Positions 19,379 to 28,513 of a DNA stretch of 64,000 nucleotides are shown here, piece after piece (the first letter of the stretch is position 1; each line of letters begins with the position of its first letter). Both the position numbers and the translations under genes were made by a program. Source of the DNA: UBA6144 sp964399165. GTDB lineage: Bacteria > Bdellovibrionota > Bacteriovoracia > Bacteriovoracales > Bacteriovoracaceae. A model generated the notes under the pieces. The model saw nothing but the letters and a program-made list of their open reading frames with translations, was not told where the DNA came from and searched no databases. The stretch lies in contig CAYNPO010000001.1 of the NCBI GenBank assembly GCA_964399165.1, positions 1-64,000 on the forward strand, read 5' to 3'.

Positions 19379-20315
19379 GCCGTTTTTCCAGCAGTCCAAG
19401 GAGATGGGTTTTGATGGGGAAGGGCAGGGCCATATCCTTCTGGGGGGAAATTTTCTTTTCGAAGAGGAACCCGTTGAAGTCCTCATCCGCGGCCGTTCCC
19501 TGCCATACAGTCAGGGCGTGGTTGAACGAAAGGGGCCACTGGCCGATCTTCTCCGCGGCCAGCCCCCCGTAAACTCCGCGGGGGTGCAGGGGCATGCCCC
19601 GGCCCATCATCTGGGACTCCACCGAACAGAGGGAAACGCCGTGGCGCCACAAGTCCATGTGCACGAAGGTGTGCCGGCCCTCCAGGGCGTACTCGCCCAG
19701 TTCGCGCCGGCGCAAGAAGCGCAGCGGCCGACGGAAACGGGATTGGAAGGCGGCCGTGGTTTGGTATCCCATCAACTGCTCGGTGCCCCCGGGGTCGAGC
19801 AAATCCCCCCGCTGGGAGAAGTAGGCCCCCACGTCGGCATCCGTCGGAAATTGGCCCAACCACTGGTGAAGGTGTTTGCGGAAGAGGGGTTCACTCAAGA
19901 AGGTTTGGCTGAAGAGCCCGTAAAAGAGCAGGTGATGCAGCGTCGCCGGGGGAGCGGGGCGGGTAGGTTCCATGCGCCAATACAGGGTATGGGGACGCCA
20001 GCCCGCGGGAACCAGGAAGGCCAGGTTGGCGTCCACCAACAGGCGGGTGTCGCTCTTGGGGGAGGGGAAGCGTAGGAAGAAGTCCAACAAGGTCTGCGCG
20101 CCATCGCGCAGGAGCAACACCTGGAACAGCTCCAGCTGGTGCTGGTGGCGGATGAAGAATGAGAAGAGAGGATTGAGTGGGTGGAAAAAATCCTCGCCTG
20201 ATGGCCACAGCTTGCCCTGCCGGTCGGAAGCGTCCTTCTGGTTCAGCGGGTTTTCCCAACGGTGTTGGGCGAAGTTGAGAGTGCCGGCGCTCCGCCGGCG
20301 CAGGTCATCCCACAT
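19347..20315 (-). CDS. Unknown protein in glycosyltransferase cassette
   Basis: 322 aa, mixed alpha/beta, rich in Leu, Phe, His and Arg, without a signal peptide or clear membrane helix. Segments such as LLRDGAQTLLDFFLRF and DTRLLVDANLAFLVP resemble parts of nucleotidyltransferase-like proteins that accompany PqqD/HprK-type cassettes, but no diagnostic motif is complete, so no function is assigned. It starts 11 bases before the stop of the GT4 gene upstream, so it is translationally linked to that enzyme. Confidence 0.6.
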   Translation of the reverse strand: MWDDLRRRSAGTLNFAQHRWENPLNQKDASDRQGKLWPSGEDFFHPLNPLFSFFIRHQHQLELFQVLLLRDGAQTLLDFFLRFPSPKSDTRLLVDANLAFLVPAGWRPHTLYWRMEPTRPAPPATLHHLLFYGLFSQTFLSEPLFRKHLHQWLGQFPTDADVGAYFSQRGDLLDPGGTEQLMGYQTTAAFQSRFRRPLRFLRRRELGEYALEGRHTFVHMDLWRHGVSLCSVESQMMGRGMPLHPRGVYGGLAAEKIGQWPLSFNHALTVWQGTAADEDFNGFLFEKKISPQKDMALPFPIKTHLLGLLEKRLSVPGIPGPV

Positions 20316-21576
20316 AATGGCGGTACAGCTGCATGTAGAGGTCGTTGAAGCGCTTTTTGCGCAGATCGAAGAAGGTGCACCAGTTCTGGTAGCGTTCCAT
20401 GGCCGCTGCTTGGTGGAGCCGGGGAAGCCAGCCGGTGAATGCCGCCGGCTCCCCTTCGGCCAGCACTTTGGTCACGCGTGCGATGCTGGTGTGGGCGAGG
20501 GAGAGTTCGGCGATGCGGTGGCGCTCGGGCACGGGACGGGATTGCCGCTCGGCCAAGGCCCTGCGGAATGCGCCAGTGTCTACCTGTTTGCCTCCACGGG
20601 TGATGCGCGCTGGGATCAGCCTCACTTCGTCTTCAAGGCCGGGGCGCCGGAAGGAGGGAAAGCCCGCCCAGTCCGTGAGGATCAGCGGTAATCCCGCGGC
20701 CAGGGCCTCCGCGCAGCTCATGCCATAGTCCTCGTCATTGTGGACGCTCAGATTCACCAGGCAGTCGGCGGCGTTGTAGTAGGCGTTGAGTTCGCGGTTG
20801 GGACGGAAACCGTGGAATTCCACCCGGGAGCGCTCTTCGCTGGGAAGCCCTTCCCATAAGGCCAACAAGCGGTGGAAGTACTCCCCCTCGTGTTCATGCT
20901 GCTGCAGGAAAGGCTCGCCCACCTTGTCGGGTTCGCCCACCAGCACCAGCCGGGCGTCCGCGCCACTTTCCTGGCGCCACCGCGTGAAGGCAGGAATGAG
21001 CTGGTGGATTCGTTTTTGGCGCGAAAGCCGCCCGGTGAAAAGGTAGACGCGCTCGCCCTCCCGCCAGCCGTGGGTGGCGCGGCCTTTGGCGCGCAATCCG
21101 TCGTCGGGGTGGAATTCCTTAGGGTCCACCGGGAAGGGACAGACTTCCAGGCTTTCCCGGGGAAGAAATTCTCCCATGAGCGCGGCCTGGCGCTCGGAGG
21201 CCACGAACCAGCGCACGGGTCGTCCTTGGAGGAGCTTCTCCGTGCGTTTCCACTCGTTGAAGGTGAGGGTGAAGTCCCCGTAGACGTGGAAGTGGAAGAC
21301 GGGGTTCAACCCTCGTTCTTTCAGAGCACCCATGAGTGGCTCCATGAGGGCGCCGGGGTGGGGATTGTGGTCCAGGAAAACAACGTGGGTGGGAGAGGCT
21401 TCAACCACCAGTTGGAAGGCGCGGGTGTATTCGTACTCGTCCATGTCCTCGCCGTAGTGCACGTGCACGAACTCGCCGGGCAAGGCCTGGTAGGCCTTCA
21501 GCAGGTTGGCCACGATTTGCTGGCAGCTGACCCACGCCGAGGGCCTGAACGAATGGATCAAGCAATACTTGGCCAT
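20305..21576 (-). CDS. Family 4 (GT-B) glycosyltransferase
   Basis: 423 aa. The C-terminal half carries the GT4 features: LFTGRLSRQKRIHQLIPAF, ARLVLVGEPD, VEFHGFRPNRELNAYYNAADCLVNLS and the donor-binding EDYGMSCAEALAAGLPLILTD with its E-x7-E-type spacing. The N-terminal acceptor domain starts directly at MAKYCLIHSF, supporting the ATG at 21576. It probably transfers a sugar in polysaccharide or glycolipid synthesis. The last 40 residues after the GT-B fold form an extra aromatic/basic tail. It is followed by the overlapping unknown gene at 19347. Confidence 0.88.
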   Translation of the reverse strand: MAKYCLIHSFRPSAWVSCQQIVANLLKAYQALPGEFVHVHYGEDMDEYEYTRAFQLVVEASPTHVVFLDHNPHPGALMEPLMGALKERGLNPVFHFHVYGDFTLTFNEWKRTEKLLQGRPVRWFVASERQAALMGEFLPRESLEVCPFPVDPKEFHPDDGLRAKGRATHGWREGERVYLFTGRLSRQKRIHQLIPAFTRWRQESGADARLVLVGEPDKVGEPFLQQHEHEGEYFHRLLALWEGLPSEERSRVEFHGFRPNRELNAYYNAADCLVNLSVHNDEDYGMSCAEALAAGLPLILTDWAGFPSFRRPGLEDEVRLIPARITRGGKQVDTGAFRRALAERQSRPVPERHRIAELSLAHTSIARVTKVLAEGEPAAFTGWLPRLHQAAAMERYQNWCTFFDLRKKRFNDLYMQLYRHYVG

Positions 21577-21690
21577 GGGCTATTTAAGGCCAGCCGCCTC
21601 GGTTTGGACACCCGAAAAATTTTGGCTGCGGCGCATGCGCATGGCCCGGGCGTTCCCATCCGTGGGATGATCGCGCTCTCGGAGGTGCAG

Positions 21691-21957
21691 ATGAAAACGT
21701 TGGTGACGTTGGTCTTGGCCGGCTCAACGGCGTGGGCCCAGGTTCCCTCCCAGGCGGCCCAATCTCCCTACTATCTACGGGATGAGGACCAACCCCATTA
21801 CCGCAACGACTCCAACGGGCGCAACGCCCTTGAGCGGATGGACGACGCGGTCAAGGAGATGAACCGCATGTGGGGTGAGATCCACGCCCTCAAGCGCCAA
21901 GTCGCCGAGTTGCAGGCAAAACTTGATGGTCTCGAGAAAAAACGGGTCGCACCATGA
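21691..21957 (+). CDS. Small exported coiled-coil protein
   Basis: 88 aa with a signal peptide (MKTLVTLVLAGSTAWAQ) and a C-terminal heptad-like helix (EMNRMWGEIHALKRQVAELQAKLDGLEKK). The mature part is very polar. A GGAGGTG ribosome site lies 4 bases before the ATG. The stop overlaps the tesA start (ATGA), so it heads the tesA-ABC operon. No family is recognised; it may be a periplasmic oligomerising protein. Confidence 0.7.
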   Translation: MKTLVTLVLAGSTAWAQVPSQAAQSPYYLRDEDQPHYRNDSNGRNALERMDDAVKEMNRMWGEIHALKRQVAELQAKLDGLEKKRVAP

Positions 21958-22550
21958 AGACCTTGGTCCTCTTATTGGCCCTGGCCAGCGCGGCGCTGGC
22001 CGCTGAAGCTCCGCTGGTGTTGGTGGTGGGGGACTCCCTCACCGAAGGATACGGCCTAGACCCGGAAGAGGCCTACCCCGCCGTGATGGAGAAACTGTTC
22101 AAGGAGCAGGGCCGCACGGTGCGGGTGGTGAACGGCGGCATTAGCGGCTCCACCACCGCTAACGCCACCCAACGGGTGCGCTGGTTCCTCAAGGCCAAAC
22201 CCAAGGTGGTGGTGCTCGCGCTGGGGGCCAACGATGGCCTGCGAGGCCTTAAAACCGAGGAGAGCCGCAAGAACCTGGAAAGCGCCATCAAGCTGGCCCG
22301 GGAAAATGGCGTACAGGTCCTCCTGGCGGCCATGAAGTTACCCACCAACTACGGCGCCGCCTATCGCGCCTCCTTCGAGCAGATGTACCAGCGCCTGGCC
22401 AAAGAGCAGCGGATCCCCCTGTTGCCGTTTTTACTGGAAGGGGTAGGCGGCGTGCCCGCCATGAACCAACCCGACGGCATCCACCCCAACCAGGCGGGCC
22501 ACAAGAAAATCGCCGAGAACATGGTGCGCGCCCTGGGGCCTCACCTGTGA
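21954..22550 (+). CDS. tesA: Periplasmic SGNH/GDSL esterase (TesA-like)
   Basis: 198 aa with a signal peptide ending near ALAAEA. SGNH blocks are complete: VVGDSLTEGYG (nucleophile Ser28), the block II glycine in NGGISGSTT, ALGANDGLRG and the C-terminal DGIHPNQAGH (catalytic Asp-His). The TesA group hydrolyses acyl-CoA thioesters, lysophospholipids and aryl esters in the periplasm. It is followed by an ABC transporter similar to ybbA-ybbP, the same neighbourhood as in E. coli, where tesA and ybbA are divergent rather than co-directional. Confidence 0.9.
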   Translation: MKTLVLLLALASAALAAEAPLVLVVGDSLTEGYGLDPEEAYPAVMEKLFKEQGRTVRVVNGGISGSTTANATQRVRWFLKAKPKVVVLALGANDGLRGLKTEESRKNLESAIKLARENGVQVLLAAMKLPTNYGAAYRASFEQMYQRLAKEQRIPLLPFLLEGVGGVPAMNQPDGIHPNQAGHKKIAENMVRALGPHL

Positions 22551-23209
22551 TCCTCCAGGTCCACAACCTCTCCAAGGCCCATCGCCAGGCCGAGCGCCGG
22601 ATCCCCGTCCTGGAAGGGCTCGACCTTGGTGTGACGGAAGGGGAGACGGTGGCCATCCTCGGAAAATCGGGCAGCGGTAAAAGCACCTTGCTGGCCTTGT
22701 TGGCCGGGCTGGATCGGCCTGACCAAGGCGAAGTGGTCTTGGCAGGGCAGCCGCTGTACGGGCTAGGCGAAGACGCCCTTGCGCGGGTGCGCGCGCGCTC
22801 CATGGGCATTGTGTTCCAGCAGTTTCAGTTGGTGCAGACGCTGACCGCCCTTGAGAACGTGATGCTCCCGGGGGAAATCCTGGGGCAGGAAGGCCCACAG
22901 ACCGTCGCGACGTCACTTTTGGAGTCCGTGGGACTAGGGGCGCGGCTTCACCACTTTCCCTTCCAGCTTTCTGGGGGCGAGCAGCAGCGGGTGGCCATCG
23001 CGCGCGCCTTGGCCGGGCAGCCGCGGGTGCTTTTGGCCGACGAGCCCACCGGCAACCTGGACGGTGAAACCGGGAAACAGGTCATGGACCTGCTATTCCG
23101 GTTGGTGCGCGAGAAAGGCGCCTCCTTGGTGCTCGTGACCCATGACCGCGAGTGCGCCGCCCGCTGCGACCGCGTGCTGACCTTGGAAGGCGGGCGGTTG
23201 CGGCCATGA
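22547..23209 (+). CDS. ybbA: ABC transporter ATP-binding protein (LolD/YbbA-like)
   Basis: 220 aa, complete nucleotide-binding domain: Walker A GKSGSGKST, Q-loop QQFQLVQTLTALENVMLP, signature LSGGEQQRVAIARAL, Walker B VLLADEPTGNLD and the H-loop VTHD. The start is GTG at 22547, overlapping the tesA stop (GTGA). It belongs to the MacB/LolD/YbbA group, which powers a paired FtsX-type permease; the permease follows with an ATGA overlap. Confidence 0.93.
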   Translation: MILQVHNLSKAHRQAERRIPVLEGLDLGVTEGETVAILGKSGSGKSTLLALLAGLDRPDQGEVVLAGQPLYGLGEDALARVRARSMGIVFQQFQLVQTLTALENVMLPGEILGQEGPQTVATSLLESVGLGARLHHFPFQLSGGEQQRVAIARALAGQPRVLLADEPTGNLDGETGKQVMDLLFRLVREKGASLVLVTHDRECAARCDRVLTLEGGRLRP

Positions 23210-25782
23210 GCCCGTGGCGCTGGGCCCGGCGAGAGTGGCAGCACCACGGCGCGGGACACGCGCTGATCGTGCTCACCCTTGCTTTGGGCGTGGCGGGACT
23301 TTTCCTCATCGGAAAACTCAAGGCGGGCTTCCTCCTCTCGCTCCATCGCCAGGAGCGCGAACTCCTTTCCTCCGATTTCGCGCTCACCGCCCGCAGGCCT
23401 TTGGCCGAGGGCGAGATCCAGGCCTTACTGGACGCCACCGTGGACACGCGGAATTCCCACTACCGCGTGGTCGACATGAGTTCCATGCTCTATGTACCCG
23501 CGAAAGAAACCTCCCGCCTGGTGGAAGTGCGCGTGGTGGAGCCTGGCTTCCCGTTCTACGGGCGGCTGGAAGGGCAGGCTGGGCCCATAGCCCTGACGGA
23601 CGAGCACCCCCTCTTTCGTCAGGATTGCATGTTGGTGTCCCAAGAACTGCAGCGTCTCCTAGACCTCTCACCGCACGACGAACTCAAGCTGGGTGAGGCG
23701 CGCCTGCGGATCTGTGGCGTGGTGGTGAAAGACCCCACCCAGGGATTGCGGGGTTTTTCCCTGGCCCCCCGGGCCTATTTGGCCCGCTCGCGCCTGGAGG
23801 CCACGGGGCTCCTGGGTTTCGGGAGCATCGCCACCCACGCTTTCCACGTGCGCTTCAAGGATGGCGCCCCACCGGCCTCCGAACTGAAAGCGCGGTTGGC
23901 AAAACTCCTGCCAGATCCCGTTCTGCGGCTGCGCACCCCCCGGGACGAGAGCGAGCAGACCGCGCGCTCGGGCCAACTCTTGGGTGATTACCTGCAACTG
24001 GTGTCCCTGGTGGCGTTGCTGCTGGCGGTGGTGGGCTGTTTCTACCTTTTCCGATCGCTTCTCCACCGGCGCCTCAAGGACATGGCCGTGCTGCGCGCCT
24101 TGGGGACCGGCGGCGCGCGCCTGCGCGCACTTTTCCTGTTCCCGCTGGCGGTGGACTTCTTCGCCGCCACCGGGCTCGCGCTGCTTCTGTCCCAGGCCGC
24201 CCGCCCGCTCACGGCCAAACTCCTAGGTGGGCTCTTCGGGGCCGAGTTTCCCATGGTGGCGTTCCCGGCCGAGCTGCTGTTCCAGTTGCCCCTGCTGTTT
24301 CTCCTCGTCATGGTGGGCCTTGCCCCGGCACTGGAAGAGGCGTTGCGGGTACCGGTGCGCGTGCTGTTGCAGGACCAGGAACAAGTGCCGGCCATTCCGT
24401 GGCGTTCGCACCTGGCGTTCCTGCTGCTGGAACTCGGGCTCCTGTTCCTGCTCGCCGGCGGCGTCACCCGTTCCCCCCGCACGGCCGGAATTTTCGTGGG
24501 CGGCTTGGTGGCGGTGGTGTTTTTCTTGGCCATGGGAGCCTGGGCAGGGCGCTGGTTGTTGGCCCGCGGGTTGTCCTCACTCAACCGGCTCAACCGCCCC
24601 GGGGGGCTCTTGGCGGGGTTGACCCTTCGTCGGGTGGTGCGCCGGCCAGTGCCCACCTTCCTCACTCTGCTTGCCTTGGGGTTGGGGGGCACCCTGCTGT
24701 CTTTTCTTTCCCACTTGGAGATGTCCCTGGGACGCGAGTTCACCGTGGCGCAGGGGAGCAAACCTTCTCTCTTTCTCTTCGACATCCAGGACGAACAAGT
24801 GGATCCCTTGAAAGCGTTCCTCGCCCAACAATCGGCGCCGGTCTTGGCCTTCACGCCCATGGTGCGCGGGAAGTTGGTGGAGCTGGGAGGAAGGCCCTAT
24901 CGCCGCGAGGATCCGGCCCAGGACCCGGGTCTGCGCTCCCGGGAGGAGGAGGATAACGCCCGCTTTCGCCAGCGCATGATGAACCTCACCTGGGAGAGCG
25001 TCCCCAACCCCAGCACCTCGTTGGTCGAAGGCGTGTCTCTGGGCCAAGCCACAGTGCCGGATGGCGAATTCCCCGTCTCCCTGGAAGAGCGCTTCGCCGG
25101 GAGGGTGGGCGCCAAGCTCGGGGACCAATTGGTGTTCGAGGTGCTGGGAGTGCCTGTCACCGGACGCGTGGTGAATCTGAGGAGCGTGAAGTGGACCAGC
25201 TTCCTGCCGAACTTCTTCATCACTTTCGCCCCTGGCGCCCTGGAAGACGCGCCCAAAAGCTGGCTTGCGGCCGTGGGGCCCCTGTCTCCGCAACATTCGG
25301 CACAGTTGCAGAACGGCCTGGCCCAACGTTTTGCCAACATCTCCGCCATCGACGTGGCCCAGTTGGTGGGTCGGATCCAAGAGCTTTTCCAGCGTATGCG
25401 CCAAGCGTTGTCTTTCATGGCGGTGTTCGCCTTCGGGGTGGGAGTGGTGGTGGTGGGTGCCATCGCCCAGGACCAACTCCTGCGGCGTAAGAGCGAGGTG
25501 ATGCTGGAAAAAGTCCTCGGCATCCCCCCATGGCAAGTCTTCGCCATGGTCTGGGGCGAGTACGTGGTGTTGGCCCTCATCGCCCTGAGCTGGGGTGGCC
25601 TCGGAGGCGCTCTTCTGGCCGCTATCTTGACCGTACAGGTCTTCCAAGGCGCGCCTGTGTGGGATGGTGCGTTCATCGCTCTTTTGGTGAGTGGGGGAAC
25701 GCTGGTGACATCCCTGCCGCTGCTCTTCTCTATTCGCAAGATTTTCTTCTGGCGTCCGGCTGGACTGCTGCAAAGCCCCTAA
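23206..25782 (+). CDS. ybbP: FtsX-domain ABC permease, YbbP-like
   Basis: 858 aa, matching YbbP (about 800 aa). It has one N-terminal helix (HALIVLTLALGVAGLFLI), a large periplasmic domain and two FtsX four-helix modules (helices near residues 260-400 and 730-850), with further helices near 405-470. YbbP-type permeases are type VII ABC systems thought to work on envelope lipids or hydrophobic substrates; pairing with tesA fits a lipid-related role, but no substrate is proven. ATG 23206 overlaps the ATPase stop (ATGA); the longer frame upstream lies inside the ATPase gene. Confidence 0.9.
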   Translation: MSPWRWARREWQHHGAGHALIVLTLALGVAGLFLIGKLKAGFLLSLHRQERELLSSDFALTARRPLAEGEIQALLDATVDTRNSHYRVVDMSSMLYVPAKETSRLVEVRVVEPGFPFYGRLEGQAGPIALTDEHPLFRQDCMLVSQELQRLLDLSPHDELKLGEARLRICGVVVKDPTQGLRGFSLAPRAYLARSRLEATGLLGFGSIATHAFHVRFKDGAPPASELKARLAKLLPDPVLRLRTPRDESEQTARSGQLLGDYLQLVSLVALLLAVVGCFYLFRSLLHRRLKDMAVLRALGTGGARLRALFLFPLAVDFFAATGLALLLSQAARPLTAKLLGGLFGAEFPMVAFPAELLFQLPLLFLLVMVGLAPALEEALRVPVRVLLQDQEQVPAIPWRSHLAFLLLELGLLFLLAGGVTRSPRTAGIFVGGLVAVVFFLAMGAWAGRWLLARGLSSLNRLNRPGGLLAGLTLRRVVRRPVPTFLTLLALGLGGTLLSFLSHLEMSLGREFTVAQGSKPSLFLFDIQDEQVDPLKAFLAQQSAPVLAFTPMVRGKLVELGGRPYRREDPAQDPGLRSREEEDNARFRQRMMNLTWESVPNPSTSLVEGVSLGQATVPDGEFPVSLEERFAGRVGAKLGDQLVFEVLGVPVTGRVVNLRSVKWTSFLPNFFITFAPGALEDAPKSWLAAVGPLSPQHSAQLQNGLAQRFANISAIDVAQLVGRIQELFQRMRQALSFMAVFAFGVGVVVVGAIAQDQLLRRKSEVMLEKVLGIPPWQVFAMVWGEYVVLALIALSWGGLGGALLAAILTVQVFQGAPVWDGAFIALLVSGGTLVTSLPLLFSIRKIFFWRPAGLLQSP

Positions 25783-25799
25783 GATAAAATTCACAGACC

Positions 25800-26477
25800 A
25801 TGTTTGGCATCGACTTGAGCCCGGAAGGGTTGCTGGCTTTTTTCTCCGCCTACGCCTACAGGCCCACGCTGGTTTACGGCTTTATCGTGCTCTTCATGAT
25901 GGCCAGCTCCTTCGGCTTCCCTGTGCCTGAAGAGTTGGTGCTCATCAGTTCCGGTTTGGTGGCGTACATGGGCACGCAGCCGGGCAAGTTTCCGCCTCCC
26001 CATCCCGGTGCCGAACCCGTGGACGTCGAAGTGCTCATGGTGGTGTGCTTTCTCGCCGTGTTCCTCTCGGACACATTGGTTTACATGATCGGCAAGGTGC
26101 TGGGGGTCCGGCTCCTGCGCTTCGAGTGGGCCAAAAAGCAGATGTCGGGGAAAACCTTCGTCTTGATCGAGAAGTGGTTCGAGAAGTACGGCATATGGTG
26201 CGCCGGCATTTTCCGTTTCACCCCAGGCTTGCGTTTCCCGGGGCATCTAGCTTGCGGCTTGATGAAGATCCCCGTGTGGAAATTCCTTCTCATCGACGGC
26301 TTCGTGGCCCTCATCTCTGTCCCCACCCAAGTTTGGTTGGTGGCGACTTATGGCGAGGTGATTCTGGACAAGATGCAGGAGTTCAAGCTGGTGCTTCTGG
26401 GCCTTGGGGCCATCGGCTTCATCGTGTGGCTCGTGCGCCGTCGCATGCGCAAGAGCGACCCGGTGGCGGAGTTATAG
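25800..26477 (+). CDS. DedA/SNARE-associated (VTT) family membrane protein
   Basis: 225 aa with about five membrane segments. Family hallmarks are the early SSFGFPVPEELVLISSGLVA re-entrant region with its acidic residue, and FRFTPGLRFPGHLACGLMKIPVWKF, corresponding to the conserved F/R-x-x-P-x-x-R motif. DedA proteins act as lipid or undecaprenyl-phosphate scramblases and affect membrane potential and envelope stability. It starts 17 bases after the permease gene and may be part of the same transcript. Confidence 0.85.
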   Translation: MFGIDLSPEGLLAFFSAYAYRPTLVYGFIVLFMMASSFGFPVPEELVLISSGLVAYMGTQPGKFPPPHPGAEPVDVEVLMVVCFLAVFLSDTLVYMIGKVLGVRLLRFEWAKKQMSGKTFVLIEKWFEKYGIWCAGIFRFTPGLRFPGHLACGLMKIPVWKFLLIDGFVALISVPTQVWLVATYGEVILDKMQEFKLVLLGLGAIGFIVWLVRRRMRKSDPVAEL

Positions 26478-26963
26478 GAAAAGCTCGCACGCGTCCTGCA
26501 CCGCCAGGGGAAAACCCTTACGGAAAACCTGGAGATCGCCCCACTTAAAGGCCTTCTCGCGCGAGACGCGTTTGTGGGAATCGTCGTGGGAGGGGAAACC
26601 CCAGTCCACCGTTGCCGTGATCACCAGTTCCCCCGCGTTCGCGTCCCCGCGGCGGAGTTCACAGGTGAGAGCATAGGCCACCGCGGGCCCCTGGGCCTTG
26701 GGCACCGTGCGGGCAAGCTCTTTGATGCCCGTTTGGGCGATGGGATCGGCAATCTTCAAGGCCAACACCATGGAGGACTCCCGCCCCACCACACGGAGGG
26801 TTTTTTCGTCCAATGCCTCCACCTGGGGATTGGGCACTTCCGCGCTTCCGAAATAGCGGTAGGCGAAGTTGGCCAAGGTTTCGGCCATGAAATGTCCCAT
26901 GGCACTGTCCTCTTTCCAGGCCGCGCGGACTTTGTCATCGGAGGCTTTTTTGGCGTCTTCCAT
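26472..26963 (-). CDS. Cytoplasmic protein of unknown function
   Basis: 163 aa, no signal or membrane segment. The N-terminus is helical and charged (MEDAKKASDDKVRAAWKED); the rest alternates strands and helices, ending ...FRKGFPLAVQDACELFL. No known motif is found. An in-frame ATG at 26987 would overlap the alkB start; ATG 26963 is preferred. It is divergent from alkB with 22 bases between starts, so the two may share a control region. Confidence 0.6.
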   Translation of the reverse strand: MEDAKKASDDKVRAAWKEDSAMGHFMAETLANFAYRYFGSAEVPNPQVEALDEKTLRVVGRESSMVLALKIADPIAQTGIKELARTVPKAQGPAVAYALTCELRRGDANAGELVITATVDWGFPSHDDSHKRVSREKAFKWGDLQVFRKGFPLAVQDACELFL

Positions 26964-26985
26964 GGGCCCTGCTATCCTCTTGCCC

Positions 26986-27651
26986 ATGCGGTGGCGCCAA
27001 GAGCGTGAAGGGTTTTACGTGGCCGAGGATGTGCTCGACACCAACGAGGCGCGGGAGCGCCTGTTGGAAGTATTGAAGGACGGCGAGGATGTGTCCAGGG
27101 GCTTCCGCCGCCCGTTCCTGCGTCCCAGCCGTTTCCATGACCGGCCCCAGTACCCGGTGAAGAAGTACATGTGCTACGGGCTTTACTGGAACCCGCTGGA
27201 CTACCGTTACCTGGAGCGGGAGCCAGAGACGGGCGTTGCCCCGCCACCGGTCCCTGCATGGCTGGAGGTCCTGGCTCGCCAGGCGGTGGATGAGTGCTTC
27301 CCGGACGAGGCGGCGGGCTGGCGCGCCGACACAGTGCTGGTGAACTACTACACCGACGCTTCCAAGCTAGGCCTGCATGTGGACCGCGAGGAGGAGGACC
27401 TGGCGCCGGTGGTGGGTCTTTCCTTCGGCGGCACCTGCCGCTTCCTGTACGAAGACGCGGACGGTGGCGAAAAATCCCTGCTCCTGCCGGGCAATTCGCT
27501 CTACGTCTTCGGCGGTCCCGCCCGGCTTATGCGGCACGGGGTGGGGACCGTCTACGCGCGCTCCCTATCATTTGAGTCAGTCGGTCTCCTGCAGGAGAAG
27601 GAACGTCTTAGTTTGACGCTGCGCAGGGTCCGCCGTTCGTTGGTAGGATGA
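26986..27651 (+). CDS. alkB: AlkB-like 2-oxoglutarate/Fe(II) dioxygenase
   Basis: Oxidative dealkylation enzyme that removes methyl adducts such as 1-methyladenine from nucleic acids. 221 aa. The facial triad is present: HVD (His131 and Asp133) in KLGLHVDREEED and the distal His184 in RLMRHGVG. The 2-oxoglutarate-binding arginines are in KERLSLTLRRVR. The substrate-side motif NYYTDASKLGLH is typical of bacterial AlkB. The ATG has no clear Shine-Dalgarno sequence in front. It is followed by a small secreted-protein gene 17 bases on. Confidence 0.9.
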   Translation: MRWRQEREGFYVAEDVLDTNEARERLLEVLKDGEDVSRGFRRPFLRPSRFHDRPQYPVKKYMCYGLYWNPLDYRYLEREPETGVAPPPVPAWLEVLARQAVDECFPDEAAGWRADTVLVNYYTDASKLGLHVDREEEDLAPVVGLSFGGTCRFLYEDADGGEKSLLLPGNSLYVFGGPARLMRHGVGTVYARSLSFESVGLLQEKERLSLTLRRVRRSLVG

Positions 27652-27668
27652 ATGGGAACGGAGGATCC

Positions 27669-28049
27669 ATGAAATTTCTCGCCGCCGCTTTGCTTGCCAC
27701 GTCCTTCTCCGCCCGCGCCGCCATCAGCTGCGCCGGCATCACCAAGGACAACCACCCCTTGCGGCTGGACATGCCCACCGACTCCGCTGGCGGCGTGACC
27801 GGGCTCAACGCCTTCGTGGCCGACCGCCAAGTCGCCGCTTTCGGCGCCGCCGAGGTGTCCTCGCATGTGGTGGACGAGGAGAAGGGTGAAGGGGACGGCA
27901 TGGAGAAAGTGCGCATCACACTGGGAACCGACGGCGAGGACGAAATCCTGGTGTTCTTCAACCAGGACCAGAAGCCGGGCGCGGGTTTCGCCAAGGTGGA
28001 GACCAAGGCGCTGGCCACCGGGCAGGTCAACGTCACTTGTAGCCACTAA
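27669..28049 (+). CDS. Small exported cysteine-pair protein A
   Basis: 126 aa with a signal peptide (MKFLAAALLATSFSARA) and two cysteines bracketing the mature part: ISCAG near the N-terminus and VTCSH at the C-terminus, suggesting one disulfide closing a beta-sheet domain. A strong GGAGG site precedes the ATG. It is the most divergent of three similarly built exported proteins in a row (with 28129 and 28514). Function unknown; periplasmic. Confidence 0.7.
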   Translation: MKFLAAALLATSFSARAAISCAGITKDNHPLRLDMPTDSAGGVTGLNAFVADRQVAAFGAAEVSSHVVDEEKGEGDGMEKVRITLGTDGEDEILVFFNQDQKPGAGFAKVETKALATGQVNVTCSH

Positions 28050-28128
28050 ACGCTCCGCCTAATGCGTCGCGGGCTGGTCGCGGCGCGATGCCCCGGGTAA
28101 AAGAGGGGAAACCCTTTCCGAAGGCCCC

Positions 28129-28488
28129 ATGAAAACCCTCGCCCTCGCCCTGCTCTTGAGTTCCGCCGCCCAGGCCACCACCGTCGTGTGCACCGGCGAC
28201 GCCGAGGGCCGCACCGCCAAGTTTGAAGTGGTCTACCAGGGCGATATTCCCCAGCGCATGCGCGTGTCCCTGGACGGCGAGTTGCTGGCCGATTACGCCG
28301 GCGAACTGATCAGCGGCGGCTCGGACCAAGAGGGCGACACCCGCCTCAGCGCCGTGTTCGGTTATTCCGAACCCGACGACCCGGAAGCCTTCCTCATGCG
28401 CACCGAGTGGGAGGACGGCCAAGAAGTCGTGGGTCACATCGCTAAGGGCGACGTGAGCATCGTCGTCTACGGCATGGCCTGCCAGTAA
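28129..28488 (+). CDS. Small exported cysteine-pair protein B
   Basis: 119 aa with a signal peptide (MKTLALALLLSSAAQA). The mature part starts TTVVCTGDAEGR and ends GMACQ, so the first and last cysteines probably pair. Between them lie short strands with acidic turns (SLDGELLADYAGELISGG). It aligns by eye with the next protein over its whole length (CTGD, then L-G/D-E-L, then YAGE), showing a tandem duplication. No known family; periplasmic. Confidence 0.72.
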   Translation: MKTLALALLLSSAAQATTVVCTGDAEGRTAKFEVVYQGDIPQRMRVSLDGELLADYAGELISGGSDQEGDTRLSAVFGYSEPDDPEAFLMRTEWEDGQEVVGHIAKGDVSIVVYGMACQ

Positions 28489-28513
28489 CCTTTTTTCCAT
28501 TCAAGGAGTTCCC

